64,000 nt of DNA from Lithospermum erythrorhizon (lineage: Eukaryota > Streptophyta > Magnoliopsida > Boraginales > Boraginaceae): NCBI GenBank assembly GCA_019722365.1, contig JADFUC010001012.1:1-64000 (forward strand), written 5' to 3'. Shown piece by piece: positions 31,705 to 42,713 of the stretch (the first letter of the stretch is position 1; each line of letters opens with the position of its first letter). Position numbers and translations under genes: made by a program. The notes beneath the pieces are model-generated. The model ran no database searches, had not been told where the DNA came from, and saw only the letters and a list, made by a program, of their open reading frames with translations.

Positions 31705-34700
31705 TTACTTTCTTTTATATAATGTTTTAAAAGCATCCTGAGCTGTTATGATTGGTTGTTCAGAAGGTTTTAGGAACCCTGTCTTTCTTCGATGACTCAA
31801 CTTTCCAGAATCACATCTCTCATTAGCTTGCTTAGAGGAAATTACCTGCAAATAAATTAAGACAAATCTCATTTTGGCTGTCCAACCAGTTGAGAAGACA
31901 GCCATTTAGGTTTTCTGTATGGCATGGAGTATTAAGCAGAAGAAAAGCTTTTGTTTTGAACCGTTCTATAACAAGTGGGGTCCATGAATGAACAAGAATG
32001 TTCTAGTGATTTTGTGAATGTATAAATGTAATGAAGATCATAGCATATGTTTCCAAACTAAGATAGGGAAAAGACTATATGTTGTTTACCTCGACTCCTT
32101 CAAGGTTTACACAATTGTCCCTTAGGAAATCGACGAAAGTCCTGAGATTCTCATCACTAGGCCGATAATGTCCACTATATGCTGATACAGACTGCAAGAA
32201 AAATATATGTTACATATCAAATTAACCATGTGTATATATAATCCAATTATCCCAAGGCATAGATTAGCATATTGTTTTTGTATAGATCATAGAAGGATCA
32301 TGCTATTAAACATGATCATTGCATATCGGTTTCCTCTCTTTATGTGATTGGTATGAGAATTTTGTGTCTCTAGTACAATATTGTTTTAACCTGCTAGCAT
32401 TTGTTTGCTTCTGAATATCAGAAATTGTTTTTCGCAGCCTCTATAATCTGATCTAATTAATTATCAATCACTTTTCTAAGCCTTTCTGGTTATAGTAATA
32501 TAAGTTCCCACTTTGTGCCTTTATCTTGCAAAGATAATAAGAAACTATCTAGCATCTGTTCAACACTGTGCGACATTGTTATTATCAAACTATTACCTAT
32601 AAAGAGTTTGTGAACATATCCATCTCTTGTTTCAACAAATCTAGTAGACTAACCCTGCCCCCTCATGTGACTTTTAAAGTGATCTCAACTTGGACATGTT
32701 ACACATAATTTACTCTTAATCTCTTATGTTAATTCTTTTTCATAAAGCTAATATTTGATGACTACGCCTTTAAAGTTGTTCCTTTATTGACGAATATAGT
32801 AAATCATACATTAAGCTTTCCTTCCTGAGCTGTAAGTCTCCCTGCAGCTGCAGTAGTGCCTCCTGCAAGGAAACTAGAATGATGGAACCGTCCTTTCTTT
32901 TTCTGGACAAAACACGGAGAAGTCAGTGTGATGCAACTAATATAAATTTAGTGTGTATCTAATAGGAAGTGGAGACAGTATCTGATTGGAAGTGAAGACA
33001 GTATATCTCACCTTGCCAGCATATAGCTTTCTTGAGGTACTCATGACAAAGATCCATTTGGAATTTTTCTTATCTTCAGTTGTATCTAGGCAATCTCCAG
33101 TTAGCTTATGCACTACTCTACCTTCCACTATCTCGTATTCATAGACCTCCCTCTCTTGCTGGTTTCAGTAATGGACATTGCAGAAATTAGAGAGTAGCAT
33201 AGAAGTTGAAAGCAAGACCTGGCAGCTCAGCTTATCTAGGGTATATATTCACATGCAAACCTTATAGATGACCATCAACATTAAGTTCTAAATTATGTGA
33301 CAGCCTTACTATAGTTCACTAGAAATCTATGGTTTACACTTTTAAGAGTTGCATGACAACTATAAACCTTTTAGGGAAACGTCTAAGCAATTTAAGGAGT
33401 AATGTGTTTGTGAATATAGTAAGACATAAAATGAACATATTAGAATCAAGTTTCTTCACATAAGATAATACTTTCGGGAATTGAAAAAATTGTAACACAA
33501 AGTGCACATTTGACCAGAATACCAGATGTTCTGACATGAATACTTGGTATAAAGGAAGTAAAGACTCAGTCTGTTGTTTCATGTAGAAATGTGGTTTCTT
33601 AATATATACGACATAATTGACTTGTATGATTGTTGTATTAGTTGATATGATAACATATGATCTGGATTCGAATATTCTTACAGGTCCAAGGTACTTGATA
33701 CACTCCTGTCTTAGCCTTAATCTTGGGCATTCTTCAAGGTCGATCTCTTTGCCATCTCCAGCGTCCAACCTGTAAATGGTAAGAAGTAAGATATATCACC
33801 CCTGTTCTGCAAGTGAATTTACTTCTTCTGTATCAGATATGAAGATATCCAGTTATAGTTGTGGTTAATAGTGTCATTAAGTTATTTGAAAACTCTTTCT
33901 TCTAGAGTCCTCGTTTTTAACTTCCTGTGTTTCCTATTTTTCGTTTGCCTCGAGAGACATGGATTAGGGATAACTCACCAGTAGAAGAATGGTTGTTCTG
34001 TATCCCGGTTACCCCACTCATCGTAATATATGTGCAAGTTATGACCATAGCGATGCCTCGGATCAATCTGTGCCATAGTAAGGATTATGATCATTGTCCA
34101 TTGTTGATGAAATACTCATAGTAAGGATTATGATCATTGTCCATTGTTGATGAAATACTAGCTTTGACTATGATAAGAAAGAGTCTTACAGCTTCTATCC
34201 AATGATCAAAAGCTAACTTTCGAGCCTTCTCATCCTTGCATGAGCCCTTCCCAACCTACAAATGTACTGATTTAACTTCTTTTTGTTCTTTTTCATTAAC
34301 AAATAACCAGGAAAACATCTGAGTCTGTTTTTAGGCTTCTGCCGTGATGTATTTCGAAAGTATTAAGTGAACGGACTTTCGAATCATGAATTCATGATGC
34401 ATACCTTTGAAGCGTTCCTGCTGATCCTGCCCCATCTTTCTGCAGCTGATTCAGGTGTTGAAACATTGAAGAATGATATAGTGCTTTGATTCAGTTGAGC
34501 ATACTCTAGAGCTGACCACCTTCAAATAAATCAACACAACCCTCAGATATCTTCACATTATTGTTCTATACACATAAAATAACATCTGCAACCTACCAAA
34601 GTTCCTCTGCAACCACCACTGAATCTGCTAGTCTACGGCGCGTTCGATAACTCCTGTACACTTTCTGCACTTTTACAGCAGCCTTGGTGGACTCATCTTC

Positions 34701-34712
34701 TACAGATTCCAT
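31705..34712 (-). CDS. IQM-family calmodulin-binding protein (short form)
   Basis: Nine exons on the minus strand, all GT-AG and in frame: 34712-34597, 34519-34405, 34255-34190, 34067-33979, 33769-33682, 33158-33012, 32902-32810, 32191-32090, 31845-31705; about 318 residues. Residues 15-25, [11 protein letters not shown], fit the IQ consensus (IQxxxRGxxxR) that binds calmodulin without needing calcium. IQM landmarks follow: [56 protein letters not shown] and [14 protein letters not shown] proteins are plant-specific and linked to stress, stomatal and light responses. As I recall, most members run to about 400-600 residues with a longer N-terminus, so this is a compact member or has an unseen upstream exon. 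A TATA box ~100 bp upstream supports the chosen start. Confidence 0.93.
34074..34159 (-). repeat. perfect 43-bp tandem duplication in IQM intron 3
   Basis: 34074-34116 and 34117-34159 are identical (CATAGTAAGG to GAAATACT). The copy nearer exon 4 ends 6 bp from the exon's acceptor, so the duplication sits over the 3' end of the intron. Confidence 0.95.
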
Positions 34713-34810
34713 ATTATGATGTGAGATGAAATTTACACAGTATGGTTTTTAAGTGAAACAAGTTTTCTTATAATCGAAATGGTACCATTAATCTATCAGT
34801 TTAGTTTGAA

Positions 34811-34820
34811 ACTTATATAG
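34811..34820 (-). promoter_or_regulatory. TATA box of the IQM gene
   Basis: CTATATAAGT on the minus strand about 100 bp upstream of the ATG at 34712. Confidence 0.6.
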
Positions 34821-34829
34821 CTATTTAAT

Positions 34830-37236
34830 GGTTAGTTTAACAGCTCTAGATGTCAATGACAATTAATTGTGTTTTGCTGGATAAAGAATTAGCCATATGG
34901 GAGTAGAGATCATTAATTTTAAATAGTGGTATGTCTATATTTGTTCAATTTCTGTTGCATGTCACATAAATGAGAACTTCATCACTGTCAAACAGTTTTC
35001 TAGCTATATAGGACCATCTAAAAGAGTTAATTGTGTACATTTAAGCTTCAAAAGATAAATTGAGGCATGGCCTAGTGCTAGTAAATTTATTATGGTTCCA
35101 TATTTGACTCTGTTTGTTAATTTTATTCAACTTACAACATTAAAAGTTTGTTTGTTTCCCATTCGACTGCCCATGTAAATTGGGAGTGAGGGGGGGTGAG
35201 AATGTGAGATGTAGGAGATGCATTTTTGTGAATGTTTGACAATATGTTTTTGTGTTCAGATTGTTCTCATTTGAAAATGCATTTAAAATACTCTATCAAA
35301 TGGTATTTCAACTTGATATTCAATACATGGATAAAGTAAATCTCCGCATGTTAAAGTTAAATCATTCAAAATTTGCAAAATATCAGCATGAATTTGTGAA
35401 TTGTGATGCAGATATTTTATGAATTATGTGCCAGGCTTGCATGCATTTAGGAGCTCATTCATTGCCTTTGTAGTTTGTACTAGTACATTATTACATGTAC
35501 AATACCACGTTCTATGTAACCCCCATGAAAGAAACGTAGAATTAATCCACATAAATATGGTAGTTATTCACTTTATTACTAGTTATTATAAGAAATGAAA
35601 AGTTCTACAATTAAAAACTTTCAAGATAATTCTACTACTGTAGTTTACTGTATTTAATGTGTGATAGAAGTCACTTTATTATTACTTGAATTTTAGTTGT
35701 TTAACCATCATCGTATCATAACATTTGATAATTATTACTTCCTTTTTTTTTAGTCGTCATTTTAGCTATTTGCACATGGATTAACGAAAAAAAAAGGTAA
35801 TAAAAAAGTATATTGAAAATATAGAATGAGAATCAATTGAAACAATATCATTGGTTGATTGTTAATTTAAAGAGAAAAAATAATCAAAAAGTATATTAAA
35901 AATATAAAATTGATATTTATTATGTTAAAATGACAATAAAAAAAATGGAGCTAGTATCTTTCAAACATATACCAATGAGTTCTGGTTTATCATGGACGTA
36001 GGAATAAGAGGAATATATGACTCAAAAAAATGGAAGTAGCATTTAAACCACAAGACCCTACTCAACTAAATTAATTATTACCCTTTATTATTTTCATCCA
36101 AATCACTCAAGATATTCAAGTGATTCATCATACTACCATTTGAAAAGTATGATAGACGCCTTTGGCTTTGGCTAAGAAAAACTAGAATCGAATCCTTATT
36201 TCAAAGACTCCGAACCTAAATCTGCTACAAGCTTCGACGGCTTTCTAAGTAGCTTTCTAAGCTGGTGATAATTTTATACTATCATATTGAACTTAAAATT
36301 AAGTCCTAATACTGTAATCCAAATTCATGTAATTTTAATTAATTTCTTTTCAAGATTAATTATATAATCTATATACACATTCACACAATACCGCTTCTTT
36401 TTACATATCTTCAGACACATCGTATATTATTAGTTTTAAAATATTTATATATATCTTATTTCATTATACCAATAATGAACAAATTCTAAAGTTTTAAGCG
36501 CTCCTTCTTAAAAATGTACATTAATGTGAACATTACAACATCTTCGAAGTATAACTAAAATCGGTAAATGTACATAAATTTATACCTAAGTTCGTCTTTA
36601 TTTTAAAGTCTGACCTAAATTAGCTTCTGGCTTTCCGTCGCTAAACCTAAATCAATTTGCCCAATCATTCAAAAATTTCGATTCGATTTTAATCGATTCG
36701 AATTAGTTTCAGATTTTGTGCACATTCCTACTACCATTTCTAATATCTCTGGCCTGCAGAGTAGTTCAATGACCCATTGATTGATTCTTAGGAATATTTA
36801 AGCACCGATTTATTTGTCCTATACTAGAAGTGTTCATTAATTGGAATTTATTTCCAATTAGGATTGTCTTGAATGAATTTATGCTTGGAGATTGTTTAGT
36901 TCATCATTTGAATAAAAGATCGTGACATATATTTCGTTTTGTATATTAAAATATAATGTCAAATTGTCAATAATAGCCCAATATGATGGGCTTGGCTTGA
37001 TCTACATTGTTTTTCAAGTTTCAAATAAGTTGAATGCCAATAGCCCAATAGGCAATAACTCAATAAGGCATTTCATGAGATGAATTGGGCTGACGCCTGA
37101 CGATACTATGGGCTATACTATCGAGTCCATTTTTTATACTAAAGGTCAATTTCGTAAATTGAAGATAAAAGGAAATAAAAAGATTTTTAGATACAATGAT
37201 ATTAAAAAAAAAACCCTATCATTATAAGAGGTTATA
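34830..37236. other. intergenic, IQM upstream region
   Basis: AT-rich DNA without a recognisable gene or repeat family. One G-rich word, GGGGGGGTGAG, is near 35190. Confidence 0.6.
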
Positions 37237-37379
37237 CTCCCTCGTTCCTAAAAAATTGTCCACTTTACCTATTTTTAAATATTTCAAAGCTAGTCTTATT
37301 TGACCAAATTTTAATGTAAACTGACAAAAATACCCTCATCATTAAAATTATCATCCTCCCTCATTTTTCACCCATTTCA

Positions 37380-38290
37380 ACTCAAAACCACATTCTCGGT
37401 CCATTTCGGCTCGTAAACTCATTTTCAACCGTTTCGACCCGCAACGTCATTTTCGACAATTGATTTGGAACTTCATTTTCGACGAATTTCGACCCGAAAC
37501 TTCATTCTCGACAAATTTCGACCTCATTTTCGACAAGTTTCGATCTGAAACGTCATTTTCGACAAGTTTTAACTGAACTTCATTTTCGATTTGAAGTTTC
37601 ACCCGTAACTTCATTTTCTAATTTAGTTTCTACCCATCTCATTTCGGTTTAGCTTCGAATTTAACTTCATTTTCACAAGTTTCAATTGTGAATCTCATTT
37701 TCGATAAGTTTTCCAATTCGAAACTTCATTTTCTCAAGAATTTCAATCTCAAATGTCATTTTCGACATATTTCGACCCTGAATCTCATTTTCGATAAATT
37801 TCGAATTCGAATCGACATTTCAACAAATTTTGACCCCAAAACTTCATTCTCGACAAATTTCGAATTCGAAACTTCATTACATTTTCTACAAATGTCTAAT
37901 CGGTAGGACTTCATTTTTGACAAGTTTCGATCCGGAACATCATTTTCGACAAGTTTCGTCATTTTCGACAAGTACCAACCCGAAACATCATTTTGGACAA
38001 ATTTCGACCCAAAACGTCATTTTGGACAAGTTTCGACCCGAATCGTCATTTTCGACCCAGAACTTCATTTTCGAGAAATTTTGACCCCAAACGTTATTTT
38101 CTACCCGAAACTTCATTTGCGACAAATTTTGACCTGAATTGTCATTTTTGACAAATTTCGACCAGGAACTAAATTACCGGATACCCTCACCCTGAATTTT
38201 ATTTCCGACAAATTTCACCCCAAACGCTATTTTCACTCGAACATCATGATCGAAATTTCGACCGAAACTTCACTTTGGATACCACCTCGG
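37380..38290. repeat. ~29-bp diverged tandem array in the mariner left end
   Basis: About 25-30 units of the form ACTTCATTTTCGACAAATTT followed by CGACCCGAA, period 27-33 bp, with substitutions and indels between units. TTCGA and TCATTTTCG are the steadiest parts. It is not coding: frames through it give repeating F-S-T-N-F peptides. Confidence 0.9.
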
Positions 38291-38699
38291 TTTCTTTGTA
38301 ATTTTCTTCAAACTCAAATTTTTTATTGTGCTTATAAACCTCAAATTTTATATTGAAACAATACAATCTTTAGTCAAATGCCGTAGGCAATTAATGGCTG
38401 ATGATACAAGACTATAAAGTTACATTGTTGACTTGACGCAGATAGATTAAAGATCCTATAATTTAAAATTCTACCTTATATTATCTATTCTTCGCATCTT
38501 GTACTGGCTAATCCTAAGATGGTCGCTTGCTCAGGGAGAAGCCTCATAGTTACATGTCAAACTTAAAGGAAGCCGACCTTCTTTCTCCATTTTTCTTGCT
38601 CGATTGAGATCTTGGAAATCACACTCCACCGCATTTTAACCTCGAGCATACAAGATTGTGTGCTAAGAACACCGATTTAGAGACTTTGGTCGATAATTG

Positions 38700-40486
38700 A
38701 TGTATCGATTTATTGGCTACCGCAATGCTTCATCGAGACGCGCTTCTTGATACTGCAACGATTGAATTGCTCGGAAATAACCCAAATCAAGAACATTCAA
38801 TTCAGGACTGTTTGGAGGTTGGTATGTCAATCGAATGTCAAAGTCATCGGAGCATCAAGAAACTTATCCAAGGGTTTACCGAGACGTGGTGTTATCTTGT
38901 TGAATAAAAATGGTAGAGCTCCGTCTGCCCATTGGCCATTTTTCTCTAATTGCAGGCAGAACCTTCTCAATCATCGAAGTTCTTGACACATCTTGCGCAA
39001 GAATTGGTTTAGTTTCCAACGTACCGGCTGCTCGATTTTTGCTTTTCCTTTTGTGTATTAATTTCAAAAAGTAAAAGAAAATACTTCTATTTCCCACAAA
39101 CAATACATCTCCTAGCTCATCAAACCTTGGTCGCGCTACTGCAGTGAGGAACATAACTTTTGTTATGAATTTCTTGCTTTTGCAAGTACGGTGTGGTTCA
39201 ACTTCATCAACCGTCAAGTAATATGTTTCAGTCTCCTTCGACAAATAAAACCATTTCTCGTCAATAACAACGTGGTCAAACATTTCCAAGAACTTCACTT
39301 CAGATCTAACATTAATATCTGCAAACACACTCAAAATCAATTAAAAGCAATATTATTCTGGCTATACAACAACTGAACTAAAGGAATGTGTCCTAGCTAT
39401 CCATAGACAACAATCGAATGCAGTAAGCATCTTTACTTGTATAATAAGAGAAAAGTATACTGGACATAAGGTATCTAGCTATATTTATTGCACTCCATAA
39501 ACTTGTTTCCATTACAACTCAAGCTTCCATTAATATTGAAACTGATCATAACACACTTGTTTAGAAGTTGTTACTACAGAGTATGAAAGAATCTAAATTG
39601 AGCCATCGTTATCAACAGTTCAAGTGTGTTGCAGAGCTTAAACCACCGCCCAAAATTCCTCTGATGTACTTCACTTGATGTGGAAAAGCTTTATCGACCG
39701 TTAACTATAAATGTTCGTAAAATGCATAATTAAACCATTACACTACAGGGAAGTTATAAAAGATGTCATACCAAGAACAATCAGATGCAACACACTTCCA
39801 TGTGTAAGACTCACATCGATAACTGCATTTTGTAGCACACTTGGACTTTGAGAAGAACTACCCTGCATCTGATCATGTTCAATAAGTTCATTTTCAGAAT
39901 GAGTTAAGAGGGTCCAAAAGATTTAGACCAGCCAGTGTCTCTTGTTGCCCTACATCATAAATATACTCCAATTAGAGAAGTTCATACATACCACAATTTA
40001 CAGGAATAGAACAAAATATCTACTATTGATTTGTACTGAAGCATTGACAAGCAAAATCGTAACCTGGCTTTTATTTTCTTTAGTCAATTGTGGTTTTATA
40101 GCATTTGAATGAAGGCGTAGAAGACCATCTTTAACTCTTCTGTGAACTGTTGTTTTGGATACTTCTAAAGCATGGGCCAAAGCAACCATCGTTTTACGAC
40201 GCTGTAATAGAATTTGTTTGATACTCTCAATATCAATTTGAATTCTTTTTCGTCCAACATTTTTCGAAAGCTTATTCGCTACATTCACCACATCTCCATT
40301 CTCTATGAATTTAGAGCCAACTCCCAAAGCCTACTCACTGTTTTACAACTTAGACCACATAATTCTGCATTTTTTTATTGAGCCATGGAGTAATTTTTTC
40401 CCATCAAAGTCCTTGACTAGCAACATAAATATGTGTAGTCGTTCCTCATCAGTCATATCTTTCCGTTTCTTTATCGAGCGAGTCAT
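38700..40486 (-). pseudogene. mariner-like transposase (DD39D type), broken
   Basis: Starts at ATG 40486 with MTRSIKKRKDMTDEERLHIF. A slip in an A-run near 40370 breaks the frame, after which KTVSRLWELAL, NVGRKRIQIDIESIK, LAHALEVSKTTVHRRVKDGL and HSNAIKP form the helix-turn-helix DNA-binding region (to ~40080). The catalytic part, open from 39340 to 38876, has VVIDEKWFYL (first Asp, ~39260) and FIQQDN (second Asp, ~38895). After a frameshift PELNVLDLGYF gives the third Asp (~38787), consistent with the plant DD39D family, and AIQSLQYQEA follows. TKVMFLTAVARPRFDE and NRAAGTLETKPI are other family marks. The motifs survive but frame breaks separate them. Confidence 0.9.
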
Positions 40487-40875
40487 TACTTAGTACTCCG
40501 TATCAATCTACAAGAACAAATACTCAATATTTACTACAAGGTAATACATAACGGAATAATAAAAAACAAGTACTCCTAAATTCCAGCATAAACTCATCAA
40601 TCATGTACATTTCGGGAATCAAAATTAATTATGGAGTAATTTACATATCTTACTTTCTATCAATTCTACATCAACAAATGCAACAACTGAATCACAAAAT
40701 CTTATCGATGTTACTTAACCAATTGAAAAATTCCGGAAGCGAAATTCATTAGTTTACAGATCAAGAAAACAAATCAATTACTTCATATTGTATCATGAGC
40801 AATCAGTTTAAAACTAATGAATTACTCTGTACTGCTATCATAATCAATTTTTGCAATATTCATTTTAAACAATTT

Positions 40876-41201
40876 AAAACTAATTGAGTAATCAATTCAA
40901 AAACAAAGCCAAAACTAATTGAGTAATCAATCATTTCATGAAAATCAAAAATAAAGAGAAAACTAATTGAGTAATCAATTCAAAAACAAAGTCAAAACTA
41001 GTTGAGTAATCAATTAAAAACGAAGCCAAAACTAATTGAGTAATCAATCATTTCATGAAAATCAAAAACAAAGCGAAAACTAATTGAGTAATCAATTCAA
41101 AAACAAAGCGAAAACTAATTGAGTAATCAATTAAAAAATAAATCCAAAACTAATTGAGTAATCAATTAAAAAACAAAGACAAAACTAATTGAGTAATCAA
41201 T
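40876..41201. repeat. tandem array AAAACTAATTGAGTAATCAAT in the mariner right end
   Basis: Nine copies of the 21-bp core begin near 40876, 40914, 40962, 40997, 41030, 41078, 41114, 41148 and 41183. Short spacers (CAAAAACAAAGC-type) alternate with longer ones (CATTTCATGAAAATCAAAAA), giving spacing of ~34-36 or ~48 bp and a higher-order pattern. Confidence 0.9.
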
Positions 41202-41466
41202 CATTTATGAAATTAAATGCCTGAAATTGAATGAAAATTTTCTGGTTGAATTGATATCGTCGCCGCCTTCATCTCCGGTTGTGTTGGGCGGAGTAATTTG
41301 TAGGAATATTTACTCACTTGATGGAGATGTACTCTCTATATTAAATGTTGTCTTAGTGTTTACTGAGTATTTACTTAAAAATTAAGTGTAGCGGTAAAAT
41401 AGGAAAAATATGTCTTAAATTTAAAAAAAAAGTTAAAAAGTGGATAATTTTTAGGAACGAAGTAAG

Positions 41467-42713
41467 TACCAATGTTTATGCTTGTTATAATGCTTTAGTA
41501 CATTATTTCACCTAGGCCTTGAATGAACCTTTTTTTTTGGCACCTTATTTTGTTTCTCCTCATAATTTGAATAACTGACTGTATATCATGTATTAATCGG
41601 ATGAATATAGGACGGAATGTAATTTGCTGTCATTTTTGCCTGGTTTTCTTGAAGTGATTGTGTTGTTACATAATAACTAGGTCACGACTTACGAAGTCTA
41701 TAACTATATATTCTACAAATTATGCTAATCATGGATATAAAATGCTGCACAAGAAGTAGAGGATACTGGTACAAGCTCCTATTTCAGATTTTGATGTTGC
41801 AGGCCAGAAATCGAATATTTAACAACAATCAAGAATTACCATTTTCCATACTCAATAATGTGTACCATCATACAACAAATGTTGCCTTTGTTGGACATGG
41901 TTTTGCCGGCTTTCTATCACATCAAGAATTCAACTGTTGAAGATGCCTGGAGAGAAAAAAAAAACCATATTTATTTGACAGAAAATGCCAACAGAATATG
42001 AACAAAAGTTGTCCGAATTAGCACTAAATATCCCCTCTTGCTGATCCTCTTACATGCATTCATTTGACTAGGTAAAACCAACGATCATAATTTACTAATT
42101 AATGTAATTGTCAAGATAGTCTCATTATGTCCGTATCCCAATTAACTTGTCCAATAAATGTTGGACATGCACTTCATTTTGATACCACTTTAGTTGTCTA
42201 CTGAATATTGTCAACTGTCCTGTATCAGTGTGAGTTAGTTTTACTTGGACTTACTATTCAGTTTGCATGTAATCATAATTTTGGTTCAATCATCTCTTCA
42301 TTTTGCTGTATGCCTCAATTATTGCAAAATAATTCTTGTTTTGGTTTTATATTGTTGCTGTTTTTGCTTCTGAACCAAACATTTGTGTCCTAAGATTATG
42401 TCTGAGGTTTAGTATTGTAATAGTAGTTCATGCAACAATTTTTATTGCAAAAGTAGAATAAACAGACTTAGTTTAGTTGTACTGACTTATTGCTTACACA
42501 TGCTTATTGGGCAATATTAATACATGGTTCTTGCATAATTCTTGGATTTTGGTTTACTGTATGTTGTAGGCGGGGGCGTTTTAGAGCCATTGGGTCATAT
42601 TGTATGTTGTTTGAACGGTAACTTTATTTGATAATTATTCTGATAGGTTATTGAATAGTGGAGGAAAGACAGAAAAGGCGTGATCTTTTTAGAATTTATT
42701 ATCAAGGTAAAGT
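41467..42713. other. intergenic, upstream of ABCG gene 1
   Basis: AT-rich DNA with no gene seen. It should hold the promoter and 5' UTR of ABCG gene 1; no TATA box stands out. Confidence 0.55.

Larger units (their letters stand above)
37237..41466 (-). mobile_element. full-length plant mariner-like element (4.2 kb)
   Basis: The left end CTCCCTCGTTCCTAAAAAAT and the reverse complement of the right end, CTTACTTCGTTCCTAAAAAT, are terminal inverted repeats of about 30 bp continuing to TCCACTTT. They resemble Stowaway/mariner ends (CTCCCTC.GT.CC). TA dinucleotides flank both ends (37235-37236 and 41467-41468), the mariner target duplication. Inside, on the minus strand, is a mariner transposase pseudogene (38700-40486). 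The subterminal DNA is unusual: a ~29-bp repeat array at 37380-38290 and a separate array at 40876-41201. Plant mariner-like elements are the autonomous relatives of Stowaway MITEs. The transposase is broken, so mobility would need a helper. Confidence 0.88.

Noticed and set aside
37688..38084. Overlapping open frames with repeating F-S-T-N-F or S-K-F-V-E peptides
   Set aside because: They are translations of the ~29-bp tandem array on both strands.
40876..41201. Spaced direct repeats resembling a CRISPR array
   Set aside because: The spacers are themselves repeated (two kinds), the core is AT-rich without a palindrome, it lies inside a plant mariner element, and no cas-like gene is present.
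41722..42393. Short plus-strand open frames upstream of ABCG gene 1
   Set aside because: No family resemblance, and their position suits promoter or 5' UTR sequence.
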